From Paenibacillus silvae (GTDB taxonomy: Bacteria; Bacillota; Bacilli; Paenibacillales; Paenibacillaceae): 64,000 bases of DNA. Below the pieces are notes generated by a model. It did not search any database, had not been told where the DNA came from, and saw only the letters and a program-made list of their open reading frames with translations. Numbering within the stretch: position 1 is the first letter of the stretch; every line of letters starts with the position of its first letter. The DNA lies in NCBI RefSeq assembly GCF_014639235.1, contig NZ_BMFU01000019.1:1-64000 (forward strand), in the 5' to 3' direction. Positions 48,844 through 57,776 of the stretch are shown piece after piece. The position numbers and the translations under genes are program-made.

Positions 48844-50478
48844 ATGAAACCGCAGATACCGCAATATATACATGATTTTGATCTCTCTGCGCTGCCCATG
48901 GTGGAGACCGATGTGCTCGTGATCGGTTCAGGCATTGCCGGACTGTTCACGGCGATTAAGGCCAGTGAACAGCATCGCGTGCTGATGATTACGAAGAAGT
49001 CTTTACTTGAGAGTAACACCCGATATGCGCAGGGAGGCATTGCGGCTGTTATTGCTGAAGATGATTCGCCTGCATACCACCTGCAGGATACTCTTGTTGC
49101 CGGAGCGGGTTTATGCCGCTCCGAAGCAGTAGAAGTATTGGTGAATGAAGGGCCAGAAGGTGTCAGGGAACTGATCCGTCTGGGGACATTGTTTGACCTG
49201 GAGAACGGCGAGCTGGCGTTGACGCAGGAAGGTGCGCATAGCCACCGCCGTATTTTGCATGCCAATGGAGACGCGACAGGATATGAGATTGTTCGTGCAC
49301 TTGCCGTTGAGGTACACGAACATCCGGTAATTGATGTATGGGATGAGCATTTTGTCATCGACTTGATTACGGATCAGGGCGAATGTATCGGTGCTTTGGT
49401 CTTGAAGGAAGACGGCTCAAAAGTATTTGTCAGAGCCAAGGCCACGGTGCTGTGCTCTGGCGGGGCTGGACAGCTCTACCGTTATACAACCAATCCTGAT
49501 GTTGCAACCGCTGATGGAGTCGCTATGGCATATCGTGCAGGTGCCGTTGTGCGTGACATGGAATTTATTCAGTTTCACCCTACCTCTTTGTGTTATCCTG
49601 GTGCTCCGCGCTTTCTTATATCCGAGGCAGTACGGGGGGAAGGCGCATATCTGCGCAACGTAAAAGGGGAGCGTTTTATGGAAAAATATCATCCCCTGCT
49701 GGAGCTTGCGCCGCGCGATATCGTAGCCAGAGCAATTGTCAGCGAGATAGAATTAACGAACAGCACATTTGTTTACCTTGATATTACACATGAGTCGCCG
49801 GAGATGGTAAAGCATCGTTTTCCTACGATCTATGAAACCTGTATGAGATATGGTCTTGATATGACAACAGACTGGATACCGGTTGCACCTGCAGCACATT
49901 ACATGATGGGCGGGGTCAAAACCGATCTGAGCGGCGAAAGCAGCATTCCACGATTATTTGCCTGCGGCGAAGTGTCATCTACAGGTGTACATGGAGCGAA
50001 TCGCCTGGCAAGCAACTCCTTGTCTGAAGCGATTGTATTTGGCCGCAGAATTGTGGAGCGTATCGAATCGCTGCCGTCCCTTGCTCCGTCGCTTGGCAGA
50101 GATGTGAAATCTCGGAACATGGACAATAGAAGTGCTGAACAGCAGCAATCCAAACCGATATCAGAAAAACGGCTGAGCTTGCAGAAGATGATGGTTCGTA
50201 AAGTCGGTCTGAGAAGAAATGGTAAAAATTTGCAGCAGGCCCTGGATGCTTTGCAGCAGGAGCTTCCGTTTTTGGATCAAAGCCTCAATTACAGAGAAGA
50301 GTTGGAATATGCAAACCTTCTTACCTGTGCATGGCTGGTGACTAGCGGAGCGCTCCATCGTGAGGAAAGTCGCGGGGCGCATTATCGTGAGGATTACCCG
50401 GCCAGAGACGATGCGATGTGGCAGAAGCATAGTCTGCAGCAGCGAGAACAAGCGATTGTGGAGGAATGGATGTCATGA
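48844..50478 (+). CDS. nadB: L-aspartate oxidase
   Basis: This encodes a flavoprotein of about 544 residues that oxidises L-Asp to iminoaspartate, the substrate of NadA. The FAD-binding motif VLVIGSGIAGLFTAIKA is near residues 21-37; TRYAQGGIAAV, FHPTSLCYPGAP and GGVKTDLSGES, which line the flavin and substrate sites, follow, and ANRLASNSLSEAIVFGRR is typical. The last 130 residues form the helical C-terminal domain. A GTG at 48835 opens the frame, but AGGTGA (48834-48839) fits the ATG at 48844. The end overlaps nadC by four bases. Confidence 0.95.
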   Translation: MKPQIPQYIHDFDLSALPMVETDVLVIGSGIAGLFTAIKASEQHRVLMITKKSLLESNTRYAQGGIAAVIAEDDSPAYHLQDTLVAGAGLCRSEAVEVLVNEGPEGVRELIRLGTLFDLENGELALTQEGAHSHRRILHANGDATGYEIVRALAVEVHEHPVIDVWDEHFVIDLITDQGECIGALVLKEDGSKVFVRAKATVLCSGGAGQLYRYTTNPDVATADGVAMAYRAGAVVRDMEFIQFHPTSLCYPGAPRFLISEAVRGEGAYLRNVKGERFMEKYHPLLELAPRDIVARAIVSEIELTNSTFVYLDITHESPEMVKHRFPTIYETCMRYGLDMTTDWIPVAPAAHYMMGGVKTDLSGESSIPRLFACGEVSSTGVHGANRLASNSLSEAIVFGRRIVERIESLPSLAPSLGRDVKSRNMDNRSAEQQQSKPISEKRLSLQKMMVRKVGLRRNGKNLQQALDALQQELPFLDQSLNYREELEYANLLTCAWLVTSGALHREESRGAHYREDYPARDDAMWQKHSLQQREQAIVEEWMS

Positions 50479-51341
50479 TATTGAATGGATACAATCAACA
50501 ATTAATCGAGACGATTAAAGGCTGGCTGCACGAGGATGTAGGTGCGGGAGATGTCACCACCAGTGTGACCATCCCCACAGGCAGTGAATCCAAAGCTGTC
50601 ATCCATGCCAAGGATCAAGGAATCATTGCAGGCATGCCCATTGCTGAGCTTGTATTTCAAGTCGTTGATCCGGCACTTCGTTTTACCGCAAAAGTGAGTG
50701 ACGGTGATGCTGTCCATCCAGGTACGATATTGGCTGAGGTTGAGGGCAGCACACACTCCCTCCTGACCGGGGAACGGCTCGCGCTAAACCTGCTGCAGCG
50801 AATGTCGGGTATTGCTACGCGTACACGTTCTTACGTGGATGCACTCGAGGGCCTGAAGACGAGACTGGTCGATACACGCAAAACAACACCAGGTCATCGC
50901 CTGCTGGAAAAGTATGCTGTACGTGTTGGCGGCGGCGCTAATCATCGATTCGGGTTATATGATGCCGTTATGATCAAGGATAATCATATCAAAGGTGCAG
51001 GCGGAATTACCGAAGCGGTGCAGCGTGCGCGTGCTGTCATTCCGCATACGATGACGATTGAAGTAGAGACGGAAAATCTGGCTCAGGTACAGGAGGCCTT
51101 GCATGCCGGGGCAGATATCATTATGCTGGATAACATGCAGCCTGATCGGATGCGGGAGGCAGTTGCAATGATTCGTGAACAGGCTCCGCATGTGAAAGTG
51201 GAGGCTTCTGGTAACGTTTCTCTTCAAACTATTCGAGGAATTGCGGAAACGGGTGTGGATGTAATTTCAGTTGGCAGGTTAACCTATTCTTTTGAGAGCC
51301 TGGACATCAGCCTGGATTTAAACGAAAAGAAAGAGGGGTGA
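50475..51341 (+). CDS. nadC: Nicotinate-nucleotide pyrophosphorylase (carboxylating)
   Basis: This encodes a 288-residue phosphoribosyltransferase that converts quinolinate and PRPP to nicotinate mononucleotide and CO2. Marks are HEDVGAGDVTT (about 18-28), NLLQRMSGIATRT, RLVDTRKTTPGHRLLEKYAVRVGGG (split; quinolinate/PRPP site), MIKDNHI and ADIIMLDNMQP. Of two in-frame ATGs (50466, 50475), GGAGG at 50460-50464 fits the second, which overlaps the nadB stop as ATGA. coaX follows six bases after the stop. Confidence 0.95.
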   Translation: MILNGYNQQLIETIKGWLHEDVGAGDVTTSVTIPTGSESKAVIHAKDQGIIAGMPIAELVFQVVDPALRFTAKVSDGDAVHPGTILAEVEGSTHSLLTGERLALNLLQRMSGIATRTRSYVDALEGLKTRLVDTRKTTPGHRLLEKYAVRVGGGANHRFGLYDAVMIKDNHIKGAGGITEAVQRARAVIPHTMTIEVETENLAQVQEALHAGADIIMLDNMQPDRMREAVAMIREQAPHVKVEASGNVSLQTIRGIAETGVDVISVGRLTYSFESLDISLDLNEKKEG

Positions 51342-51347
51342 ACCTCT

Positions 51348-52118
51348 TTGATTCTAGTTGTCGATGTGGGCAACAGTAACATTGTGCTCGGGGTATATCA
51401 GGGCCGTGAACTGCTGCACCATTTTCGTCTGAGCACATCCCGTCAGTCCACAGTGGATGAATACGGCGTATTGATTTATAATTTATTTCATATGTCCCGT
51501 ATCTCGGCCCATGACATCGAGGGTGTTATTATTTCATCGGTTGTCCCACCGCTGGTGAATGTTATTGAGGCGATGTGTGAGAAATATGTGGGCAGAAAAC
51601 CACTGCTTGTGGGGCCGGGCATCAAAACCGGCCTGAACCTGCGATACGAGAACCCGCGTGAGGTTGGAGCGGATCGGATCGTAAACGCTGTGGCGGCCGT
51701 AGAGAAATATGGCGGCCCGCTTGTGGTCGTTGATTTTGGAACAGCCACAACGTTTGACTGTATTGATGAAAAGGGTCATTATTTAGGAGGAGCCATCGTG
51801 CCCGGCATTCACATTGCTACCGAGGCGCTTTATGAGCGGGCAGCCAAACTGCCGCGAATAGAGCTGGAGAAGCCCAAGAAAGTGATTGGACGTAATACGG
51901 TGCATGCGATGCAGGCAGGCATTATCTATGGATATGCCGGACAAGTGGACGGCATTGTGGAGCGGATTCGTCAAGAGATGAATGCTGATCCCATGGTTGT
52001 TGCAACAGGTGGCCTTGCTTCATTGATTGCTGAAGAGACCCGAAGTATCGAGAAGGTGGACCCGCTGCTTACGCTTGAAGGGCTGCGAGTCATCTATGAG
52101 CGGAACAGGGAGAGGTAG
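51348..52118 (+). CDS. coaX: Type III pantothenate kinase
   Basis: This encodes a 256-residue kinase of the ASKHA fold that starts CoA synthesis by phosphorylating pantothenate; type III enzymes are not inhibited by CoA. The N-terminal MILVVDVGNSNIVLGVY binds phosphate, GADRIVNAVAA and VVDFGTATTFDCI follow (catalytic Asp and phosphate loop), and GGAIVPGIHI is typical. The TTG start at 51348 has AGAGGGGTG upstream, overlapping the nadC stop, so coaX belongs to the nad operon. hslO follows after 110 bases. Confidence 0.96.
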   Translation: MILVVDVGNSNIVLGVYQGRELLHHFRLSTSRQSTVDEYGVLIYNLFHMSRISAHDIEGVIISSVVPPLVNVIEAMCEKYVGRKPLLVGPGIKTGLNLRYENPREVGADRIVNAVAAVEKYGGPLVVVDFGTATTFDCIDEKGHYLGGAIVPGIHIATEALYERAAKLPRIELEKPKKVIGRNTVHAMQAGIIYGYAGQVDGIVERIRQEMNADPMVVATGGLASLIAEETRSIEKVDPLLTLEGLRVIYERNRER

Positions 52119-52228
52119 ACATACAAAGGGCGGCATACAGCAGGCTGGAGTATCAGCTTTAATGTTGAGCCGTTTTTTTCTGTTAAAGGAATGGAACCAA
52201 AATTACACGCCAAAGGAGGCTGAATGAC

Positions 52229-53119
52229 TTGGAAAACAACAACAAGCTTGACCGGTTGATCCGTGGTACAGCGATGAACGGAAAGGTAAGAGCCTTTGCC
52301 GTTCAGACAACGGAACTGGTGGAAGAACTGCGAAGAAGACATGATACGTTTCCCACGGCTACAGCAGCCATGGGGCGTACAGTCACAACAGCGGCTATTA
52401 TGGGAGCGATGCTGAAAGGTGAAGAGAAGCTGACCATCCAGGTTAAGGGCGACGGTCCAATTGGTCAGATCGTAGCTGATGCCAATGCCAAGGGTGAGGT
52501 ACGGGGTTACGTTACTCATCCGCATGTACATCTGCCAAGTAACCGTTTTGGCAAGCTGGACGTTGCCGGAGCCGTAGGTACAGAAGGTTTCATCAACATC
52601 ACGAAGGATCTGGGTTTGAAGGAGCCGTATCGCGGCAGCATCCCTATTATTTCGGGTGAACTGGGCGAAGACTTTACGTATTATTTTGCACAATCAGAAC
52701 AGACGCCTTCCGCAGTTGGTGTAGGGGTCCTGGTAGATACGGATAACTCCGTTATTGTCGCGGGAGGTTTTATTATTCAGCTGCTGCCAGGATTAACGGA
52801 CCCGGAGATTACGGAGATTGAGAATGCGATCGGTGCTCTGCCACCCGTAACAACCTTGCTGAATGAGGGACTTGAGCTGGAGGAGCTGCTGCGCCGTCTT
52901 CTGCCAGATGTGCAGGTTATGGGCGAACTGGATATTCGTTTTAATTGCAGCTGTTCACGTGAGCGGTTGGAGAAAACGTTAATCAGTCTGGGTCAGGTTG
53001 AGCTGGAGCAGTTAATTGAGGAAGAAGGACAGGCCGAAGTGGTTTGCCAATTTTGTAACGAAACATATGATTTTAACAAAGAGCAGCTGGAAACCATCCT
53101 AGAACAAGCCAAGAGCTGA
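52229..53119 (+). CDS. hslO: Redox-regulated chaperonin Hsp33
   Basis: This encodes a 296-residue chaperone that becomes active on oxidative unfolding. Residues 1-230 form the substrate-binding core (RGTAMNGKVRAFAVQTT, TATAAMGRTVTTAAIMGAMLK). The C-terminal redox switch has the zinc ligands Cys-x-Cys in FNCSCSRERLEKTL (about 236-238) and Cys-x-x-Cys in VVCQFCNETYDF (about 270-273). The TTG at 52229 is preceded by AAAGGAGG at good spacing; an ATG slightly upstream is in another frame. The yacD-like gene follows by about 24 bases. Confidence 0.96.
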   Translation: MENNNKLDRLIRGTAMNGKVRAFAVQTTELVEELRRRHDTFPTATAAMGRTVTTAAIMGAMLKGEEKLTIQVKGDGPIGQIVADANAKGEVRGYVTHPHVHLPSNRFGKLDVAGAVGTEGFINITKDLGLKEPYRGSIPIISGELGEDFTYYFAQSEQTPSAVGVGVLVDTDNSVIVAGGFIIQLLPGLTDPEITEIENAIGALPPVTTLLNEGLELEELLRRLLPDVQVMGELDIRFNCSCSRERLEKTLISLGQVELEQLIEEEGQAEVVCQFCNETYDFNKEQLETILEQAKS

Positions 53120-53142
53120 TCGATGCAGGGACGGGATGAGGT

Positions 53143-54093
53143 ATGAACAGACAGGAAAAGGGACTTTGGACGGCAGTTGTTATTTTGACATTGGGCGTAA
53201 TGGTTATGGGTACAGTGATGGCTATGCAGGTGCTTAACCAAGGTAAAGACGAAGCAGAGAAACCTCAGGATACAAATCAGGAAGAGGGCAGCACGGTTGC
53301 AACCATTAATGGGGAAGTCATTACAGACCAAGCCTGGATTGAGGAATTAAAACGACGTTACGGCAGCGAAATTCTGCTTCAGATGCTGAATCGGAAAGCG
53401 GTATATGCCGAGGCTTTACAGCGAAATCTGGTCGTGACTCCGAAAGAGATTGCCCGAGAAATGGCTGAGGCCATGGATGGGTATGACTCCGAGAAGTCTT
53501 ATTATGATGCGATGAAATCGCAGCTTGGCCTGTCAAAACAGGATCTGGAGCTGGAGGCGGGTTATCGTTTGCTGCTGGAGAAGATTGCTACCGCTGGCAT
53601 ACAGATCAAAGATGATGATATTAAGCAGTATTGGGCAGAGCACCGTGAAGATTACATCACACCTGAGAAGTATGACCTGTCCATGATTGTTGTCAAAGAG
53701 AAATCGGAAGCAGAGGCTTTGCTGACTGCTCTGAGGAACGGGCAGGACTTTGAAGAGGCAGCCCGCACGCAATCCGTGGATAGCTATTCTCGCGACTCCG
53801 GCGGCAAGCTGGGCTGGATTGAACAGAATGATCCGTTTCAACCTAAGGCGATGCTGAAGCTTGCGGCCCAACTGCAAGTTGGTGAACTTGGTGGTCCTGT
53901 AGAGGTGGAAGAAGGCTATGCGGTCATCAAGCTGAATGATAAAGCCGAGCGCCAGGAACAATCTCCTGAGGAAGTGCATGAAGAGATTCGGTTGCAGCTG
54001 GCGCTAAGTCAGGCTGATCCGTTGTCACAAGTGGAAGAGATGCTGCGAGATAAATACAAAGCCGTCATTATCTCTGATATTCCAGCATCGTGA
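53143..54093 (+). CDS. yacD: Membrane-anchored PpiC-type peptidyl-prolyl isomerase
   Basis: This encodes a 316-residue extracytoplasmic foldase. A single hydrophobic segment (about residues 10-30) anchors it; no lipobox is seen. The SurA-N-like region (about 50-160) opens VATINGEVITDQAWIEELK, and a parvulin domain (about 165-265) with YDLSMIVVKEKSEAEALL, SRDSGGKLGWIEQNDPF and VEVEEGYAVIKL follows. It has the place of yacD in B. subtilis, between hslO and cysK. Together with the PrsA-like lipoprotein at 29.6 kb the window has two foldases of this family. Terminator follows. Confidence 0.88.
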   Translation: MNRQEKGLWTAVVILTLGVMVMGTVMAMQVLNQGKDEAEKPQDTNQEEGSTVATINGEVITDQAWIEELKRRYGSEILLQMLNRKAVYAEALQRNLVVTPKEIAREMAEAMDGYDSEKSYYDAMKSQLGLSKQDLELEAGYRLLLEKIATAGIQIKDDDIKQYWAEHREDYITPEKYDLSMIVVKEKSEAEALLTALRNGQDFEEAARTQSVDSYSRDSGGKLGWIEQNDPFQPKAMLKLAAQLQVGELGGPVEVEEGYAVIKLNDKAERQEQSPEEVHEEIRLQLALSQADPLSQVEEMLRDKYKAVIISDIPAS

Positions 54094-54146
54094 GATCATG
54101 ATTATAAATGACTATTGTCCCGTCTTATAGATATTGCATCTGGATA

Positions 54147-54193
54147 AAAATACTTTGTCTACAGCCCTTGGGCCTAAGGCAAAGTATTTTTTT
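54147..54193 (+). terminator. Terminator after yacD
   Basis: The arms AAATACTTTG and CAAAGTATTT enclose a 22-base loop that itself can pair (GCCC and GGGC) and are followed by T residues. Confidence 0.8.
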
Positions 54194-54204
54194 GAGTACT
54201 CATA

Positions 54205-54233
54205 TTGACAATGTCCTGTAACGTTGATAAGAT
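54205..54233 (+). promoter_or_regulatory. Sigma-A promoter of cysK
   Basis: A perfect TTGACA (54205-54210), a 17-base spacer and TAAGAT (54228-54233). The transcript would have a leader of about 95 bases, where CymR-type control could act, though I cannot identify a CymR site. Confidence 0.7.
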
Positions 54234-54336
54234 GAAAATAATCAAATACCTACTCGTTTACTCGGATATAAAAACACATCGAGATCTGACATACATGAAT
54301 TTATAATATATTCATCCCACTAAGGAGGGCATTCAT

Positions 54337-55275
54337 ATGGCTAAAGTAGTTAATAACGTAACTGAACTCATCGGAGGTACACCGCTTGTCCGTCTGAACC
54401 GTATCGTACCTGAAGGCAGCGCTGAAGTATTGGTGAAACTGGAGTATCAGAACCCGGGCTCAAGTGTTAAAGATCGTATCGCAGTAAGCATTGTTGAAGA
54501 AGCGGAAAAAGAAGGTAAGCTGAAACCAGGCGGCACCATCATTGAAGCAACAAGCGGTAACACAGGAATCGGCCTCGCGATGGTCGCTGCGGCTAAAGGC
54601 TACAAGGCTGTTATCGTTATGCCTGAAACGATGAGCTTGGAGCGTCGTAACCTGCTTCGTGCTTATGGTGCTGAACTGGTGCTTACTCCTGGGGCAGAAG
54701 GAATGAACGGTGCAGTTAAGAAAGCCGAAGAGCTGCTCAAAGAGAATCCAACGTATTTCATGGCAGAGCAGTTCAAGAACAAAGCAAATGTGAAAATTCA
54801 CCGCGAAACGACAGGTCCTGAAATTGTTGAGGCAATCCAGTCCGTAGGTGGAACAGTGGATGCGTTCGTTGCGGGTATTGGTACTGGCGGAACGATTACA
54901 GGTGCGGGTGAAGTGCTTAAAGAAGCATTCCCTGGCATTAAAATTGTAGCAGTAGAGCCAGCAGCATCGCCAATCCTTGCCGGAGGCAAACCTGGCCCTC
55001 ACAAAATTCAGGGGATCGGAGCCAACTTTATTCCCGAGATTCTGGATCAGGAAATTTACGACGAAATTATTCACATCGAGAATGAGGATGCGTTCGAAAC
55101 AGCTCGCACAGTTGCCAAAGAAGAGGGCATCCTGTCCGGTATTTCTTCCGGTGCAGCGATTCGTGCAGGTCTCCAGGTAGCGAAGCAGCTTGGAGCAGGT
55201 AAACGTGTAGTTGTGATCGTGCCAAGTAACGGTGAACGTTACCTGAGCACACCGCTGTATAACTTTGAAGCGTAA
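54337..55275 (+). CDS. cysK: Cysteine synthase A (O-acetylserine sulfhydrylase)
   Basis: This encodes a 312-residue PLP enzyme that makes Cys from O-acetylserine and sulfide. The PLP Lys is in NPGSSVKDRIA (about Lys45), the substrate loop is TSGNTGIG (about 70-77), and GIGTGGTITGAG holds the PLP phosphate. The sequence ends near SNGERYLSTPLY, as in CysK rather than CysM. AAGGAGGG stands before the ATG. It has its own promoter and terminator, so it is a single-gene unit between yacD and the folate operon. Confidence 0.96.
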   Translation: MAKVVNNVTELIGGTPLVRLNRIVPEGSAEVLVKLEYQNPGSSVKDRIAVSIVEEAEKEGKLKPGGTIIEATSGNTGIGLAMVAAAKGYKAVIVMPETMSLERRNLLRAYGAELVLTPGAEGMNGAVKKAEELLKENPTYFMAEQFKNKANVKIHRETTGPEIVEAIQSVGGTVDAFVAGIGTGGTITGAGEVLKEAFPGIKIVAVEPAASPILAGGKPGPHKIQGIGANFIPEILDQEIYDEIIHIENEDAFETARTVAKEEGILSGISSGAAIRAGLQVAKQLGAGKRVVVIVPSNGERYLSTPLYNFEA

Positions 55276-55346
55276 GCATAATATAACGATTTGGCATGCA
55301 TCATATATTCTGACGAGATGATTCTGTTGTATGCTTTGTAAAAATG

Positions 55347-55382
55347 AATCCTTCCTGCCCTGACGGGTGGGGAGGATTTTTT
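55347..55382 (+). terminator. Terminator after cysK
   Basis: The arms AATCCTTCCTGCCC and GGGTGGGGAGGATT pair with two small irregularities around a TGAC loop, followed by TTTTT. Confidence 0.8.
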
Positions 55383-55499
55383 GCGTAATACTTTTAAAAG
55401 CAACGACGCTTTAGTATACTATCAAACAATAAGAACTATATAAGTTGAGCATGTAATACACAACATATATAGCGACAGAGGAAAGGGCGGCTGGCAGCA

Positions 55500-57122
55500 A
55501 TGACACACCAGATGACTACATACGCCGACTGGAAAGCGTGGGCTGCTCAAGGCTGGACGATGCTGCCTTTTATTACGAGGTCGGATGATGGGCTGTATCA
55601 TGGCGGTTTACCGCTGACGTGGGAAGCGGCATGGCAGTATGCCTCCCCTAATGCGATTGTGCTGGAAAATGGCAAGGGAGGAAGATACACATTCCTTGGC
55701 TTGAATCCCGTTTCTATCGTTTCTGGCAAAGGGCTGGAGGCCACAATTGTTGACGTATCTCAAGGAATTACTCGGACAGATCTTGGCAAGCCGCTGGACG
55801 TATTAAAAAGATGGATGGCTCCTTACCGCGCACCGAGGGTGAGTGGAGCACCGGACTTTGCAGGTGGTTGTGCCGGTTATCTCAGCTACGACGTGGCGAG
55901 GTCGCTGGAGAAGCTGCCAACACTGGCTGAAGATCATCCTACGCTGCCGGATTACTGGTGGATGCGTTTTGAAGAGATATGGGCTTACGACCATGAACAG
56001 CAGGCGCTCTTCTGTATGGTGCATCTGGAATTGAATCCAGAGCAGCAGGAGCATACGGATCTTCGCAGCCTCTATGCGGCAGCAGAGCGGCGCGCAGCAG
56101 CCATGCAGCAGCGATGGCTTCACATTTTGGGCTTTGCCCAGGCAGAAGAGCAGCAGCAGGCTCTGGAGCTGCGTCATAGACAGGTACATCTTGCATTGCG
56201 GCCGGAAGAATCGGAGCAGGAGACGGAAGGATGGCATACCACCTTCCCGCAGAAGGACTTTGAACAGGCGGTGCACAAGGTACAGGAGTATATTCGTCAA
56301 GGTGATGTGTTTCAGGTGAATTTGTCGCTCAGACATGAGAAGAAGCTGCAGTCGAGTGGTGAGCACATCTATGAATGGCTGCGGATTGTGAATCCTTCAC
56401 CGTATATGGGGATGCTTCGCAGTCCAGACTTCCAGCTGGTCAGCGGTTCGCCGGAATTACTGGTCAAAGTGGAGAATGGCAAAGTAAGCGCACGCCCGAT
56501 TGCCGGAACGAGAAGAAGAGGTCGTGATGCGGCAGAAGATCAGACGATGGCGGATGAGCTGCTTGGCAGTGAGAAGGAGCGGGCCGAGCATATTATGCTG
56601 GTTGACCTGGAGCGTAATGATATTGGACGAATTGCTGCATATGGCACAGTCCATGTGCCTGAGCTAATGACCATCGAGAAATATTCCCATGTGATGCATC
56701 TTGTATCACAGGTAGAAGGCAGATTGGCTGAAGGAATGTCGGTATTTGATGTGATTGCCGCAACGTTTCCAGGCGGGACGATAACGGGTGCCCCTAAAGT
56801 ACGCACCATGGAGATTATTGAAGAGCTTGAGCCGGTACGTAGGGGTCCATATACTGGCTCCATCGGGTGGATAGATTACAGTGGTAATATGGAGCTGAAT
56901 ATCATCATCCGCACCCTTGCAATTAAGGATGGTACAGGGTATGTGCAGGCTGGTGCAGGTATTGTCATTGATTCCGACCCCTATCGTGAATACAGAGAGT
57001 GCCGGAACAAGGCCAGGGCGATGATGAGAGCTGTAAATTATAGTGAACGTGCTGAAGTAGAGTCTGAAGTCAAAGCGAAGACCAAGGAGCAGCTTGATCA
57101 GGAACAGTTCCAACGAAATTAG
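55500..57122 (+). CDS. pabB: Aminodeoxychorismate synthase component I
   Basis: This encodes a 540-residue enzyme that, with PabA, aminates chorismate to 4-amino-4-deoxychorismate for folate. The chorismate-binding core contains YIRQGDVFQVNLSLR (about 262), MGMLRSPDFQLVSGSPELLVK, PIAGTRRRG, LVDLERNDIGRIA and FPGGTITGAPK. The residue after PI in PIAGT is Ala, as in B. subtilis PabB and in TrpE, so anthranilate synthase cannot be excluded by that motif, but pabA, pabC and fol genes downstream settle the role. The N-terminal half has about 70 residues more than B. subtilis PabB, as a Gln/Ala/Arg-rich helical stretch near residues 175-245. Weak ribosome binding site. Confidence 0.93.
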   Translation: MTHQMTTYADWKAWAAQGWTMLPFITRSDDGLYHGGLPLTWEAAWQYASPNAIVLENGKGGRYTFLGLNPVSIVSGKGLEATIVDVSQGITRTDLGKPLDVLKRWMAPYRAPRVSGAPDFAGGCAGYLSYDVARSLEKLPTLAEDHPTLPDYWWMRFEEIWAYDHEQQALFCMVHLELNPEQQEHTDLRSLYAAAERRAAAMQQRWLHILGFAQAEEQQQALELRHRQVHLALRPEESEQETEGWHTTFPQKDFEQAVHKVQEYIRQGDVFQVNLSLRHEKKLQSSGEHIYEWLRIVNPSPYMGMLRSPDFQLVSGSPELLVKVENGKVSARPIAGTRRRGRDAAEDQTMADELLGSEKERAEHIMLVDLERNDIGRIAAYGTVHVPELMTIEKYSHVMHLVSQVEGRLAEGMSVFDVIAATFPGGTITGAPKVRTMEIIEELEPVRRGPYTGSIGWIDYSGNMELNIIIRTLAIKDGTGYVQAGAGIVIDSDPYREYRECRNKARAMMRAVNYSERAEVESEVKAKTKEQLDQEQFQRN

Positions 57123-57196
57123 GAGCGGCGTAACTAAACTAAAATAAATAAGGTACCTGCCGCTTGCTGCGGCGGAAGATGAGGAGGAGCGGGCAT

Positions 57197-57775
57197 ATGA
57201 TTCTGGTTATCGACAATTATGATTCCTTTACGTACAACCTGGTTCAATATCTGGGTGAATTAGGGGAGACGGTGGAAGTTCGCCGCAACGACGAAATTGA
57301 TCTGGCAGGCATTGAAGCGCTGGCACCGGATCATATTCTGATCTCTCCAGGGCCGTGCACACCGAATGAGGCGGGGATCAGCCTGGCGGTTATTGATCAT
57401 TTTAAAGGCAGCATTCCGATCTTTGGCGTATGCCTTGGACATCAGGCTATTGGACAGGCGTTCGGCGGCAATGTTATTCGTGCGGATCGTATGATGCATG
57501 GCAAAACGTCCGAGATGCACCATCAGGGTACGTCCGTGTTTACCGGACTGCCTTCTCCGTTTACAGCAACGCGCTACCATTCCCTGATTGTAGAGCGCAG
57601 CAGTCTGCCGGATTGCCTGGAGATTACAGCGGAGACAGCAGAAGGTGAAATTATGGGTCTGCGTCACAAAAAGTATGCCATTGAAGGGGTGCAGTTCCAC
57701 CCGGAATCCATTATTACAGACCATGGTCACCAGATGCTTCGCAACTTCCTGTCACAGCAGAAGGCAACCGTATAA
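57197..57775 (+). CDS. pabA: Aminodeoxychorismate/anthranilate synthase glutaminase
   Basis: This encodes a 192-residue class I glutamine amidotransferase that feeds ammonia to PabB and, in Bacillus, also to TrpE, for which there is no other gene in this window. The triad is the Cys in GVCLGHQAIG (about Cys79), and the His and Glu in GVQFHPESI (about 168 and 170). MILVIDNYDSFTYNLVQYLG opens the protein. The frame opens at 57164, but GAGGAGG just before the ATG at 57197 defines the start. pabC begins one base after the stop. Confidence 0.95.
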   Translation: MILVIDNYDSFTYNLVQYLGELGETVEVRRNDEIDLAGIEALAPDHILISPGPCTPNEAGISLAVIDHFKGSIPIFGVCLGHQAIGQAFGGNVIRADRMMHGKTSEMHHQGTSVFTGLPSPFTATRYHSLIVERSSLPDCLEITAETAEGEIMGLRHKKYAIEGVQFHPESIITDHGHQMLRNFLSQQKATV

Positions 57776-57776
57776 C

